Origin: Ornithinimicrobium pratense
GTDB taxonomy: Bacteria > Actinomycetota > Actinomycetes > Actinomycetales > Dermatophilaceae
Length of the DNA: 64,000 nt
Direction: 5' to 3'
Assembly: GCF_008843165.1 (NCBI RefSeq)
Contig: NZ_CP044427.1
Coordinates: 3,038,001 to 3,102,000 of the forward strand
The position numbers were made by a program, and so were the translations under genes. Positions 1 through 8,890 of the stretch are shown in pieces. The first letter of the stretch is position 1. Each line of letters opens with the position of its first letter. Below the pieces are notes generated by a model that did no database searches, was not told the origin of the DNA, and saw nothing but the letters and a program-made list of their open reading frames with translations.

Positions 1-999
1 TACCTCGACTCCCACTCCCAGAGTTCTTCGGGTTTCGTGCACCCGGTGGTGACCCGACACTCCGGCTCTGACCGGTACGCCACGGCCGCGGCGCTGGCCA
101 TCGCCCGGTGGCGGGACGTCATCTGGGCGGATGTCGACGGAGTTCCCTATCCTCACGACAGGGTGATCCTCATCGCGAGCGGGCAGGACTTCCCGGACGC
201 CTTGTCCGGGGGCGCCCTGGCCGCCTACTACGGCGGACCGATGCTGCTCACCCGCAAGGACAGCCTGCCCGGCGCAACCAGGACTGCGCTCGCGGCCCTT
301 GATCCCGACTACATCGCGGTGCTCGGCGGGACGAACGCCGTGAGCGACGCCGTGGTGCGGGAGCTGGCGCAGTATGTCGCGGGGTCGCGACGGGTGGTGC
401 GCTACGGGGGAAAGGACCGGTATGAAGTGTCAGCGACCATGGCGCGGGACATCTTTGGCGGTGGCTTCGGTCAGCGAGCGTATGTCGCGCTCGGCACCAA
501 CTGGCCAGACGGTCTGGCCGGCGCTGCCACCGCTGGCTCGGACTGGGCGCCGCTGCTGCTCACCAGGAAGGACGGTGTGCCTGGGGTGGTGATGCAGACA
601 CTGGCCCGAGCCCGGCCGGAGGAGATCGTCCTCCTCGGCGGCCCCGCCGCGGTGAACGACACGGTGGTCATGCAGCTGGGGACGGTGGCGCCGGTCGTGC
701 GCGTGGGGGGCGCAGACCGGTATGCAGTGGCCGCGAACGCTGCAGGCCTGGACCCCACCCGCTTCGGAGCCACGATCGCCAGTGGCCAGAACTGGCCGGA
801 CGCTCTGTCCGGCAGCGCCTATGCCGGCCTGGTCGGGGACAAGCTGCTCCTGGTGCGGTCGAACGGCGTGCCCGGCGCCACCCAGCAGGCGGTGCGCGCC
901 GGCTCGCTCGCCTTGATCGATGCTGTCGGCGGCAGGACGACCCTCCCCGAGCCGGTCCTGAACCAGCTGCGCTCCCTACGCGTCAGGACCCCGGGTTAG
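1..999 (+). CDS. Cell wall-binding repeat 2 (CWB2) protein, 5' end outside window
   Basis: The reading frame is open from the first base, so the gene begins upstream and only its 3' part is seen. Three CWB2 repeats follow one another, each with the G-x-D-R-Y signature (SGSDRYATAA, GGKDRYEVSA, GGADRYAVAA), with LLTRKD and (V/L)LGG(T/P)xAV motifs in between. CWB2 modules attach secreted proteins non-covalently to the cell wall, so this is the wall anchor of an exported protein. The effector domain, if any, lies outside the window. A GTG at 37 is an internal start candidate with no clear ribosome binding site. The stop is TAG at 997. A decayed CWB2 gene lies near 61-63 kb. Confidence 0.85.
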   Translation, partial: YLDSHSQSSSGFVHPVVTRHSGSDRYATAAALAIARWRDVIWADVDGVPYPHDRVILIASGQDFPDALSGGALAAYYGGPMLLTRKDSLPGATRTALAALDPDYIAVLGGTNAVSDAVVRELAQYVAGSRRVVRYGGKDRYEVSATMARDIFGGGFGQRAYVALGTNWPDGLAGAATAGSDWAPLLLTRKDGVPGVVMQTLARARPEEIVLLGGPAAVNDTVVMQLGTVAPVVRVGGADRYAVAANAAGLDPTRFGATIASGQNWPDALSGSAYAGLVGDKLLLVRSNGVPGATQQAVRAGSLALIDAVGGRTTLPEPVLNQLRSLRVRTPG

Positions 1000-1118
1000 T
1001 GCCACCGGCGCGCTCCATGCCGAAGCCCGGCGGGAGTGCGGTAGATCGGTGTCGTCCTAGCGGCACCGATGTACCGCAGACCTCGGCGTACCGTCCGTCC
1101 GGAACGACACGACGACCC

Positions 1119-2324
1119 TCAGGCTGATGGTCCGGCCGATCCGCCCACGGACTGCGCCACGGCGTCGTGCAGCACCTGCGCGGTCTCTCGCCACCCGGGA
1201 AGACGGTCCCGCCGCTCCAGGGCGGCCGAGCGCCAGGCAGCTCGGGTCGCCTGGCCCGTGAGCCACCGGCGCAGGACGTGGGTGAGCTGGTCGGGAGCGT
1301 CGGTGTCGACGGCCGCGCCCGCGATCGCCACGCCGAGGGTCGTCTCGTCGATCAGCCCGTTCTCGACGGGGGCTCGCCATCCCCGCGCGCCGCGCGTGTC
1401 CACGGGGTCCCAGCCCAGCGCTTCCTCCGCGCCGGTCCCCCGGCTCACCACGGTGGGTATGCCGCGGGCGTGGGCCTCGGTCACGACCATCCCCCAGGTC
1501 TCGCTGCGGGAGGGGTGTGCCAGCAGGTCGGTCTGGGCCCAGGTCTGCTCGAGCGCGACGCCGTCGAGGGGTCCGGGCCAGGTGACCCGGTCCGCCAAAC
1601 CGAGGTCGCGGGCGACGCCGATGAGGTGGTCCGCGAACTCTCGGTCGGGCACGGGCCCGGCGACGGTCAGCCCCCAGTCGAGGTCCCGCAGGCCTGCGAG
1701 CGCGACCAGGAGGGCGGCGTGGTTCTTAACCGGGGTAAGGGCGCCGAGGGTCAGCAGCTGCGGGGCAGAGGCAACAGACCCGCTGTGTCCGGGTAGGTCC
1801 TTCCTGCCGGAGCTATCCGCCCCGCCGGGCCCGCCGGCCGCCCCGGAGCCCGGCGAGAGGGGGGCAGGGTCGACGCCGGGCCGGGCGAGGATGACCCCAT
1901 CGATCCCGTAACGCCGGCCCAGATCGGCCGCGGACCACGCGCTGGTCGTCGCGACCAGGTCGGCAGCCCGCAGGGCGCGCAGCTCCAGGGCGTCCAGCTC
2001 CTCCGCCGCTGCACCCTGCGCGCCCGAGCCGGCCGACAATGTGGAGTGCACCAGGACCACGGTGGCCCGGATGCGGGCGCTCGCCTCGACGAGCTCCGGG
2101 ACGGTGCTTGCGACCAGACCATCGATGAGCACCGGGTCCTCCCCCAGCCCCGACAGCAGGCGACCGAGGACGACCCGGTCGGCGTCGGTGGGGTGGGGCC
2201 AGGCGCCGGGGGCCCGGCATACCTGCACGTCGTCCGGCCAGTGGGCGGCCAGCCGCGCGTCGTAGACGTCCCCGCCACTCGGGGCGGCGGGGTCGCGGTC
2301 CGGGACGACGAGGGTGGCTCTCAC
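1119..2324 (-). CDS. Glycosyltransferase family 4 protein
   Basis: A 401-residue GT-B glycosyltransferase. It has an N-terminal acceptor domain and a C-terminal donor domain with LGALTPVKNHAALL, then SRSETWGMVVTEAHARGIP, which is the usual nucleotide-sugar binding E-x7-E region. Its ATG overlaps the stop of the upstream pterin-synthase-like gene by 4 bp, so the two are translationally coupled. The neighbours (pterin synthase-like protein and a dehydrogenase) suggest that it glycosylates a small molecule or surface acceptor made by the same operon; the acceptor cannot be told from sequence. Confidence 0.8.
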   Translation of the reverse strand: MRATLVVPDRDPAAPSGGDVYDARLAAHWPDDVQVCRAPGAWPHPTDADRVVLGRLLSGLGEDPVLIDGLVASTVPELVEASARIRATVVLVHSTLSAGSGAQGAAAEELDALELRALRAADLVATTSAWSAADLGRRYGIDGVILARPGVDPAPLSPGSGAAGGPGGADSSGRKDLPGHSGSVASAPQLLTLGALTPVKNHAALLVALAGLRDLDWGLTVAGPVPDREFADHLIGVARDLGLADRVTWPGPLDGVALEQTWAQTDLLAHPSRSETWGMVVTEAHARGIPTVVSRGTGAEEALGWDPVDTRGARGWRAPVENGLIDETTLGVAIAGAAVDTDAPDQLTHVLRRWLTGQATRAAWRSAALERRDRLPGWRETAQVLHDAVAQSVGGSAGPSA

Positions 2325-2710
2325 GCGGGTGCGCCGAGCTCCCGCCGGTAGGAGGCCCAGGCGTCGGGGTGCTCGCGCAGGGTGACGGTGAGCCCGGTGA
2401 GCCCGCTGGTGTCGACCGACTCGGTGAGCTCGTCGGCGATCCAGCGGCAGAGGAACTCGGTGGTGGTCACCTGGTCGGCGAGCTCGGGGACCTCGTCGAG
2501 GTTGCGGTACCGCAACCGGCCCAGGATCTCACCGAGGGACTCGGTGGCCGCGCCGATGTCGAGGACGACGTTGTGCTCGTCGAGCTCGGGGCGCTCCCAG
2601 GTCGTCTCGACGACGTAGGTCGCGCCGTGCAGCCCCTGCGCGGGCCCGAAGAAGGGGTCAGGCAGGGAGTGGGCCACCATGACATGGTCGCGGACGGTGA
2701 GGGTGAACAT
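2321..2710 (-). CDS. 6-pyruvoyl-tetrahydropterin synthase / QueD-like protein
   Basis: 129 residues, the usual length for the T-fold PTPS/QueD family, which acts on dihydroneopterin triphosphate to make pterin or deazapurine precursors. The first zinc His is in VAHSLP (about residue 14) and a second in LHGATY (about 29). The family normally has HGH at the latter place; here the second His is replaced by Ala, and the usual upstream catalytic Cys is absent. It therefore looks like a divergent PTPS with altered chemistry. It is the middle gene of a three-gene set and overlaps the glycosyltransferase start by 4 bp. Confidence 0.75.
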   Translation of the reverse strand: MFTLTVRDHVMVAHSLPDPFFGPAQGLHGATYVVETTWERPELDEHNVVLDIGAATESLGEILGRLRYRNLDEVPELADQVTTTEFLCRWIADELTESVDTSGLTGLTVTLREHPDAWASYRRELGAPA

Positions 2711-2780
2711 GGGTCTCCTGTCGGTATGTGGTGTCGTCGAGCGGTGCGGGCGGGTCAGTCGGGCACGTCAGTCGGGGCGG

Positions 2781-3746
2781 TCAGTCGGGGTAGCGGACGA
2801 GGTGGCACAGCCCCGGCTCTCCTGCCGCGAGACGCTGCATGAGCTCGGGAAGCTCCTCGAAGGGAGTGGGGCCGGCGAGCAGGTGGTCAAGCGCGGGGTT
2901 GCGGGCGGCGCGGAGCGCGACCTGCATGCGGTCGGCGTAGTCCCGGGCCGGCCGGTGCGGGCTGACCCTGCTCACCTGGCTGGCGCGAACGGCGAGCCGC
3001 CGGGTGTGGAAGGTGGTGCCGAGCTCGACGGTGACGGGGGTGGTGCCGTACCACGACAGCTCGATGACCTCCCCCTCCCGTCCGAGCAGCTCCAGTGCGG
3101 TCTGCAGGCCGGCCTGGGTCGCGGAGGCGTGGAAGACGAGGTCGCAGTCGCCGCTGGCGTCCTGCGGCGCGACGCCCGTGGCGCCGAGCTCCTCGGCCAG
3201 GGGTCTGCGGGCCGGGTCGGTCTCGACCAGCTCGAGCCGGCTCAGCGGGAGCTGTGCGAGCAGGGCGGTGACGCTCGCCCCGACCATGCCCGCGCCGACG
3301 ACGGCGACCCGGTCGCCGTAGAGCGGCCGGCCGTCCCAGAGCGCGTTCACCGCGGTCTCCAGCGTGCCGACCAGCACCGCCCGCTCGTCGGGGACGTCGT
3401 CGGGCAACGGGGTGAGTGCGGTGACGGGCACGACATACCGGTCCTGGTGGGGGTGCAGGCAGAAGACGCGACGGCCGACCCACTCCGGCTCGCCGTCCTC
3501 GACGACGCCGACGGAGAGGTAGCCGTGCTTGACCGGGCCGGGCAGCTTGCCTTCCTCGAACGGCCCGGCGACCTGGGCGGCGACCTCCGGCGGCACCTCG
3601 CCGCGGTGCGCGAGGAGCTCGGTGCCACGGCTGACCCCGGAGACGACGGCGCGTACCAAGGCCTCACCGGGGCCGGGCGGGCTGATCTGCTGGGCGCGGA
3701 TCTGCCCGGTGCCGGGGGCGAGGGTCCAGTACGCGCGTGCCTGCAT
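2781..3746 (-). CDS. Zinc-type alcohol dehydrogenase-like protein (MDR family)
   Basis: About 321 residues of the medium-chain dehydrogenase/reductase fold: a GroES-like N-terminus (SGVSRGTELLAHRG) and a Rossmann NAD(P) site (VAVVGAGMVGASVTALLAQ, about residues 175-195). The catalytic-zinc Cys of classical alcohol dehydrogenases is a Ser here (GVSRGTE), as in BchC-like and other zinc-poor MDR members. The ATG at 3746 is preferred over the adjoining GTG at 3749. It is first in the operon with the PTPS-like protein and glycosyltransferase, so it probably reduces or oxidises the same metabolite. Substrate unknown. Confidence 0.75.
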   Translation of the reverse strand: MQARAYWTLAPGTGQIRAQQISPPGPGEALVRAVVSGVSRGTELLAHRGEVPPEVAAQVAGPFEEGKLPGPVKHGYLSVGVVEDGEPEWVGRRVFCLHPHQDRYVVPVTALTPLPDDVPDERAVLVGTLETAVNALWDGRPLYGDRVAVVGAGMVGASVTALLAQLPLSRLELVETDPARRPLAEELGATGVAPQDASGDCDLVFHASATQAGLQTALELLGREGEVIELSWYGTTPVTVELGTTFHTRRLAVRASQVSRVSPHRPARDYADRMQVALRAARNPALDHLLAGPTPFEELPELMQRLAAGEPGLCHLVRYPD

Positions 3747-3830
3747 CACGCCATTCTCACCAGCGGCGATGCCTCGCGCCTGGTGGGGTCGTGGCAGCCC
3801 GGTGGGCGCGGGCGATGCGGCCCGGTCCGG

Positions 3831-3873
3831 CGGCCGGTGAGGGGAGCGGCGGCGGCCGGTGAGGGGAGCGGCG
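3831..3873. repeat. 22-bp tandem repeat, two copies, intergenic
   Basis: Two adjacent copies of a 22-bp unit beginning CGGCCGGTGAGGGGAGCGG lie between the dehydrogenase start and the P1 peptidase stop. The period matches the other intergenic arrays in this window, although the sequence is different. Confidence 0.75.
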
Positions 3874-3881
3874 CCCTCCCT

Positions 3882-4988
3882 TCACCGGGCGGCGCCGGGG
3901 AAGGCGTCGCGGTAGGAGCGCCAGGTGCCGGCCGGTGTCGTAACGCTCTCGGCGGCGAGCAGGGCCCGCACGATCGCCCGGGTGACGACCTCGCCGGCGG
4001 CGTGCAGCACCTGGTGGAAGGTGGCCGGGTCCGGCGCAGGGCCGCTCGCCGTGGACAGGCCGAAAAGGGTGTCCCCGTCAAACATGGTGTGGATCGGGCT
4101 GATCCCACGGGCCATGCCGTCATGACCGGAGCTGGCCAGCCGGGCGCACTGCGCCTTGGTCAGCGTCGCGTCGGTCGCGACCACGCCGATCGTCGTGGCG
4201 AGGGTACGGGGCACGGCACCGGCGGTGCTCGTCTCGGCGGCGGCCCGGCGCGCGGACTCCACCTCCTCGGCGTCTGGGCGGCTGGGCAGGGCGCCGTCCG
4301 GCCAGCCCGGTATGCCGTGCACGTCCGCCTCCAGCAGGTGCCGGGCACCCCACAGCTCACCGGTCGCGGGGTCGACCGCGGAGCCGACCGCGTTGACGAC
4401 GACCAGCGCGGAGACCGTCACCGCACCGTCGATCACGACGCTGGCCGAGCCGACGCCGCCGCGCAGCCCGCCGGCCTGGGTCCCGGTCCCTGCGCCGACC
4501 GACCCTTGGGCCAGCACCGGCTGCTCGCCCGCGGACTGGGCCTGCAAGGCGGCGGAGCAGGCGGCCTCGCCGAAGTCGGGGCCGGGGAAGTTGTCGAAGT
4601 CCCCGCCGCGCCCCAGGTCGAAGACGACCGCGCCGGGCACGATCGGGACCACCCGCCCGGGCCCGCCCATGGGGAAGCCACGCCCCTCGGCATACAGGCG
4701 TCGCATCACTCCGTCGGCGGCGGCCAGGCCGAACGCCGAGCCGCCCGTGAGGGTGACGGCATGGACCCGTTCCACCAGGTTGCGCGGGTCGAGCAGGGCG
4801 GTCTCCCGGGTGCCCGGGCCGCCGCCGCGCACGTCGACGCCCCCGACCGCGCCCTCGGGCGGCGCGAGGATGACGGTGGTGCCGGTGAGCCATCCGTCGC
4901 CGGTGCGCTGGTGGTGACCGACGGCCAGCCCGGCGACGTCGGTGAGGGCGTTGCGTGGGCCTGCGTTCCAGGTGCTCATCTGGCCCAT
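3882..4988 (-). CDS. P1 family peptidase (DmpA-type aminopeptidase/esterase)
   Basis: About 368 residues of the self-processing P1 (DmpA/BapA) Ntn-hydrolase-like family, which cleaves N-terminal or beta-aminoacyl residues. Family landmarks: NALTDVAGLAVGHH at the N-terminus, GGSAFGLAAADGVMR near residue 90, the Gly-rich GSVGAGTGTQAGGLRGG stretch, and ATTIGVVATDATLTKAQ toward the C-terminus. The start is placed at ATG 4988 (MGQMSTWNAG) or 4979, because upstream residues are Arg-rich and unlike the family. It is probably cytoplasmic, as no signal peptide is seen. It lies just downstream of a peptide ABC transporter, which would fit peptide use. Confidence 0.8.
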   Translation of the reverse strand: MGQMSTWNAGPRNALTDVAGLAVGHHQRTGDGWLTGTTVILAPPEGAVGGVDVRGGGPGTRETALLDPRNLVERVHAVTLTGGSAFGLAAADGVMRRLYAEGRGFPMGGPGRVVPIVPGAVVFDLGRGGDFDNFPGPDFGEAACSAALQAQSAGEQPVLAQGSVGAGTGTQAGGLRGGVGSASVVIDGAVTVSALVVVNAVGSAVDPATGELWGARHLLEADVHGIPGWPDGALPSRPDAEEVESARRAAAETSTAGAVPRTLATTIGVVATDATLTKAQCARLASSGHDGMARGISPIHTMFDGDTLFGLSTASGPAPDPATFHQVLHAAGEVVTRAIVRALLAAESVTTPAGTWRSYRDAFPGAAR

Positions 4989-5071
4989 TGTGGCCGACCT
5001 CGTGGCGGGGCCGCGCCGGCGTCGGGGCACGGCGGTCTCGCACCGCTTCTGCACCCGGGTGGGGTGTGGCC

Positions 5072-5926
5072 CTAGGGCTCGGGCGTCCGGACTCCTGCGG
5101 CCAGGTCCTGGGTGGTCTGACCGGCCAACGCGCGGCGTAGGTCGGGGACGGCGGCCAGGAGGGAGCGGGTGTAGGGGTGCTGCGGTGCGGCGAAGAGCTG
5201 CTCGGTCGGGGCGATCTCGACCACCTCGCCGTGCTGCATGACAGCGATCCGGTCGCAGGTGTGCCGCACCACGGACAGGTCGTGGGAGACGAAGATCAGC
5301 GTCAGGTCGAAGCCGTCGACGACCTCGTCGATGAGGTTGAGCACCTGGGCGCGCACCGAGACGTCCAGAGCGGAGACCGGCTCGTCGGCGACGAGGATGT
5401 CCGGGCCAGGGGCGAGGGCTCGGGCGATGGAGATCCGCTGACGCTGGCCGCCGGAGAACTGGTGGGGGTAGCGGTCGACCATGTCGGCCGAGAGCCCGAC
5501 CCGCTCCAGCAGCTCTGCGACGCGCTCACGGGAGCCCTCCCGGCGACCTTGGGCCACGAGCGGCTCGGCGATGATCTCCCCCACGCGCATCCGCGGGTCC
5601 AGGCTGCTCATCGGGTCCTGGAAGATTAGCTGCACCTTCTGCCGGAGCCAACCGAGCCGGCGCCCGGGCTGGTCGTGGACCGGCCGGCCCTCGACGAAGA
5701 CCTCTCCGGCAGTGGGGTGGTCCAGCCCGCAGATCAGCCGGAGCAGGGTCGACTTGCCCGACCCGGACTCCCCCACGATCCCGAAGCGCTCGCCCCGCTC
5801 GATGCTCAGGGTGACGTCCCGCACCGCATGCACGACGGGCGGCTTCTCGCGCACGGAGGTCCGGGGCCGGCGGAACTCCCGGCTGACGCCGCGCAGCTCG
5901 ACCGCTGGCGAGCTCTCCTCAACCAT
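5072..5926 (-). CDS. Dipeptide/oligopeptide ABC transporter ATP-binding protein (DppF/OppF type)
   Basis: About 284 residues. Walker A is GESGSGKST, the signature FSGGQRQR, Walker B ILVADEPVSALD, and the H-loop is in FVSHDLSVVRH. It ends with the PYTRSLLAAVP tail typical of oligopeptide-type ATPases. The ATG at 5926 overlaps the stop of the upstream ATPase by 8 bp; a TTG at 5956 is an alternative. It would form the ATPase heterodimer with the next gene and energise the DppBC pair at 8.9-10.7 kb. Confidence 0.88.
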   Translation of the reverse strand: MVEESSPAVELRGVSREFRRPRTSVREKPPVVHAVRDVTLSIERGERFGIVGESGSGKSTLLRLICGLDHPTAGEVFVEGRPVHDQPGRRLGWLRQKVQLIFQDPMSSLDPRMRVGEIIAEPLVAQGRREGSRERVAELLERVGLSADMVDRYPHQFSGGQRQRISIARALAPGPDILVADEPVSALDVSVRAQVLNLIDEVVDGFDLTLIFVSHDLSVVRHTCDRIAVMQHGEVVEIAPTEQLFAAPQHPYTRSLLAAVPDLRRALAGQTTQDLAAGVRTPEP

Positions 5927-6968
5927 CGCCGACCCCCGCCGGGTGGAAGCAGGCAAAGCCGGACGCGGAAACGCCGGCCGGGTGCTGCCCGCGGGAGGTC
6001 CAGGGCGGGCGGGTGCGGCATACCTCGGTGGCGTGGGGGCAGCGCGTGCGGAAGACGCACCCCTCGGGGAAGCGGCCGGCCGGGGGCACCGTCCCGGGGA
6101 TCGTCGGCAGGGCGGCGCGCTCGCGACGGGCCCCGTCGGCGCCGGAGAGGTCGCTCGCGGCGATCAGCCCCTGGGTGTAGCGGTGTCGCGGGTCGGTGAA
6201 GACCTGGTTGATGGGGCCGGCCTCGACGATGCGGCCGCCGTACATGACGAGCACCCGTTCGCACACCGTGGCGACCACCGCCAGGTCGTGGGTGATGAAC
6301 AGCATCGCCGCGTCACGCTCCTGCACCCCGCGCACGACGAGGTCGAGCACCGTCGCCTGCACCGTGACGTCGAGCGCGGTCGTCGGCTCGTCGCAGATCA
6401 GCAGCGCGGGGTCGTTGGCCAGGGCGATGGCGATCACCACGCGCTGGCGCTGGCCGCCGGAGAGCTCGTGCGGGTAGGCGCGGGCCACGTGCGTGGGGTC
6501 GGCCAGGCCGACCTGGTCGAGCAGCTCGATCGCCCGCTGCCGGGCCTCGGGTCGCGAGCGGGTGCCGTGGATGGTCATCACCTCGGCGACCTGCGCACCG
6601 GCCCGCATCGTGGGGTTGAGCGCGGTCATCGGCTCCTGGAAGACCATCGACATCGCGTCGCCACGCAGCTTGGCCATCTCCCGCTCGCCCACCGTCAGCA
6701 GGTTGCGCGTCGCGGGCGTCCGGCCGGACAGCCGCACGTCACCCTCGGCGTGCAGGCCCTCCCCCAGCAGCCCCATGATCGCCAGCGCGGTCAGCGACTT
6801 GCCCGAGCCGGACTCGCCGATCAGCCCGACCCGTTCGCCGCGCCGGATGGTGAAGGCCAGGTCGTGCAGGAGCGGGGTGTGCCGCGTCCCCACGTTGAGG
6901 CCGCTCACCTCCAGCACGGGAGCAGCCTCGGCAGTGCCGCCCGTCGGGGGGGTGGGCCCACTGGTCAC
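5919..6968 (-). CDS. Dipeptide/oligopeptide ABC transporter ATP-binding protein (DppD/OppD type)
   Basis: About 349 residues. It has Walker A GESGSGKS, signature LSGGQRQR, Walker [13 protein letters not shown] and a C-terminal oligopeptide-transporter extension with CxxxC-like [14 protein letters not shown], which in some family members holds an Fe-S cluster. The start is GTG 6968: AGAGGAGG sits 8 nt upstream, whereas the longer in-frame extension has no ribosome binding site. It is coupled to the DppF-type gene. Together with the permeases and the binding protein it makes a complete importer, but three unrelated genes lie between the ATPase and permease parts. Confidence 0.88.
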   Translation of the reverse strand: MTSGPTPPTGGTAEAAPVLEVSGLNVGTRHTPLLHDLAFTIRRGERVGLIGESGSGKSLTALAIMGLLGEGLHAEGDVRLSGRTPATRNLLTVGEREMAKLRGDAMSMVFQEPMTALNPTMRAGAQVAEVMTIHGTRSRPEARQRAIELLDQVGLADPTHVARAYPHELSGGQRQRVVIAIALANDPALLICDEPTTALDVTVQATVLDLVVRGVQERDAAMLFITHDLAVVATVCERVLVMYGGRIVEAGPINQVFTDPRHRYTQGLIAASDLSGADGARRERAALPTIPGTVPPAGRFPEGCVFRTRCPHATEVCRTRPPWTSRGQHPAGVSASGFACFHPAGVGDG

Positions 6969-7091
6969 CGGCGTGGCCTCCTCTGACGATCGGCGTGCTG
7001 GACAGCGTTCAGCGTAGTCGGGGCACCCTGCCACTGATCGATGGCTCCGCCCAGCGCCGGGCCGGGGCAGCGGGGCCTGCCGACGTCGGCG

Positions 7092-7418
7092 TCACTTCGG
7101 CGGCAGCGCCCGCGTCGTCGCCTTCCCGCGGTCCACGACGGCGCGCAACTGGTCCTCGGTCGCCAGCCCGCAGGTGTCGGCGTGCAGCCAGCCGGTCATC
7201 ACCCGCTCACCCATGACCTGCTCCCGCACGTGACCGCCGACCTGTGCTTCACCGGTCCCTGGCTCGATGCGGAACATGAGGCCGTCCTCGCCCACCGCCA
7301 CGGCCATGTGGCCGGCAAGCAGGAACGCCAGACCACCGAACATCCTCTTCTCGGTGACGTCGGCCTCGTCCTGGAGCAGGGCACGGACCCGCTGGGCCAA
7401 CCCTTCGTCATACGCCAT
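7092..7418 (-). CDS. TfoX/Sxy family N-terminal domain protein
   Basis: 108 residues matching the TfoX N-terminal domain: KRMFGGLAFLLAGHMAVAV, MFRIEP and MTGWLHAD. The family takes its name from the competence regulator Sxy/TfoX, but actinobacterial stand-alone copies have no shown competence role. No signal peptide or membrane segment. It sits alone between the DppD-type ATPase and the thiamine-binding-type gene on the same strand. Confidence 0.82.
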   Translation of the reverse strand: MAYDEGLAQRVRALLQDEADVTEKRMFGGLAFLLAGHMAVAVGEDGLMFRIEPGTGEAQVGGHVREQVMGERVMTGWLHADTCGLATEDQLRAVVDRGKATTRALPPK

Positions 7419-7481
7419 GGACGGAGTATGACGAAGGCGGGCCGTGCCTGCTCACTGGCGATCCAAAGGCCCGGGCGTGGC

Positions 7482-7790
7482 CTAGGACGTGGCATCTCCG
7501 AGGTGCTCGCGCACCCGGTTGACCTTGCCCTGCAGCTGGCCAGTGAAGCCGGGGCGCAGGTCTGCTTTCAGGACCAGGGAGACGCGGGGGCCGTGCGCGG
7601 CGACGGCGTCGCAGGCGGCCTTGATGACCGGCATGACCTCCTCCCACTCGCCCTCGATAGTGGTGAACATCGAGGTCAGCTCGTAGGGCAGACCGGAATC
7701 CCGCACCACCTTGATGGCGTCGGCGACGGCGGCGCTGACCGAGCCGGACTCATCGGAAGCGGAGGGGGCGACGGAGAAGGCGAAGAGCAT
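7482..7790 (-). CDS. MTH1187/YkoF-like thiamine-binding family protein (UPF0045)
   Basis: 102 residues, the usual length for UPF0045. It has the family pattern of a FSVAPS start, VADAIKVVRDSGLPYELTSM and TTIEGEWEEVMPVIKAACDAV. Members bind thiamine or hydroxymethylpyrimidine-like ligands as small ferredoxin-fold oligomers. It lies 46 bp from the divergent F420 oxidoreductase gene, so the two probably share a promoter region. It is not near the riboswitch-controlled thiamine transporter at 54-57 kb, although both point to thiamine handling. Confidence 0.8.
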   Translation of the reverse strand: MLFAFSVAPSASDESGSVSAAVADAIKVVRDSGLPYELTSMFTTIEGEWEEVMPVIKAACDAVAAHGPRVSLVLKADLRPGFTGQLQGKVNRVREHLGDATS

Positions 7791-7836
7791 GGGTCCACCG
7801 TATGCGCTCGGACGACCGGGCGGTCAGACTGTGGCC

Positions 7837-8769
7837 ATGGATCTGCGCATCTTCACCGAGCCCCAGCAGGGGGCGACCTACGACGATCAGCTGCGCCTCG
7901 CCCGGGCTGCGGAGGACAGCGGCTTTGGTGCCTTTTTCCGCTCCGACCACTTCGTCGCGATGGGCCGCGAAGGGCTGCCGGGCCCCACCGACTCATGGGT
8001 GACGCTCGGGGCGCTGGCGCGCGAGACGAGCACGATCCGCCTGGGCACGCTGGTCACGTCGGTCACCTTCCGGCACCCGGCCCTGCTGGGCGTCAGCGTG
8101 GCGCAGGTCGACCAGATGAGTGACGGGCGGGTCGAACTCGGGCTGGGTGCGGGCTGGTTCGAGGCCGAGCACGAAGCGTATGGCGTGCCTTTCCCCGACC
8201 CGCCCGGCCGGTTCGACCTGCTCGAGGACGCGTTGGAGATCATCACCGGGATGTGGGCGACACCGGAGGGGCAGACCTTCGACCACGAAGGCAAGGTGGT
8301 GACGGTCAAGGACTGCCCGGCCCTGCCCAAGCCGGTGCAGTCGCCGCGGCCGCCGATCGTTATGGGCGGTGGCGGCAAGAAGCGGACGCCGGCGCTGGCG
8401 GCGCGGTTCGCCGAGGAGTTCAACATGGCGTTTCCGACGATGGAGGACACGGTCGCGCAGTTCGCCCGCGTGGACGAGGCCTGCCGGACAGCGGGGCGGG
8501 AGCCGTCGGACCTGCTGCGCTCGGTGGCGCTGGTGGCGTGCGTGGGTCGCGACGACGCGGAGGTCCGTCGCCGGGCAGACGCGATCGGGCGCGACGTGGA
8601 GGATCTACGGGCCAACGGCCTGGCCGGCACGCCCGACCAGGTGGTCGAGCGGCTGGCGCAGTGGCGTGAGCAGACCGGGGCCGAGCGCTACTACCTGCAG
8701 ATGCTCGACCTGAGCGATGTGGAGCACACCGAGCTGGTCGCGGCCGAAGTGGTGCCGCAGCTGGGATGA
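7837..8769 (+). CDS. LLM class F420-dependent oxidoreductase
   Basis: 310 residues of the luciferase-like TIM-barrel family that uses coenzyme F420. Landmarks: MDLRIFTEPQ start, FRSDHF near residue 32, GTLVTSVTFRHPALL, QVDQMSDGRVELGLGAGW and the PPIVMGGGGKKRTPALAARFA flavin-phosphate region. The substrate is unknown, as is typical. ATG 7837 was chosen; GTG 7831 is just upstream. The gene runs against the dipeptide importer genes that flank it and ends in an intergenic repeat array. Confidence 0.88.
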   Translation: MDLRIFTEPQQGATYDDQLRLARAAEDSGFGAFFRSDHFVAMGREGLPGPTDSWVTLGALARETSTIRLGTLVTSVTFRHPALLGVSVAQVDQMSDGRVELGLGAGWFEAEHEAYGVPFPDPPGRFDLLEDALEIITGMWATPEGQTFDHEGKVVTVKDCPALPKPVQSPRPPIVMGGGGKKRTPALAARFAEEFNMAFPTMEDTVAQFARVDEACRTAGREPSDLLRSVALVACVGRDDAEVRRRADAIGRDVEDLRANGLAGTPDQVVERLAQWREQTGAERYYLQMLDLSDVEHTELVAAEVVPQLG

Positions 8770-8775
8770 GGGTCG

Positions 8776-8890
8776 GTGTCGCCGGACGGGGCAGGGCGTG
8801 TCGCCGGACGGGGCAGAGCGTGTCGCCGGACGGGGCAGAGCATGTCGCCGGACGGGGGCAAAGCATGTCGCCGGTCGGGGGTGGGCTCAG
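8776..8890. repeat. 22-23 bp tandem array, family A, convergent gap
   Basis: Five copies of a unit containing GTCGCCGG start at 8778, 8800, 8822, 8844 and 8867, giving spacings of 22, 22, 22 and 23 bp. The array fills the gap between the convergent oxidoreductase and DppC stops. The same unit recurs near 14.9, 45.0 and 55.4 kb. Confidence 0.9.

Noticed and set aside
2679..5075. Long open frame on the plus strand (798 codons) across the dehydrogenase and P1 peptidase genes
   Set aside because: It is antisense to two genes with clear family motifs, reads as Gly/Arg/Ala-rich low-complexity protein, and is a product of high GC with few stops.
7092..7418. Competence regulator role for the TfoX-like protein
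   Set aside because: Only the N-terminal TfoX domain is present and no competence genes are near; the family name alone does not support this role.
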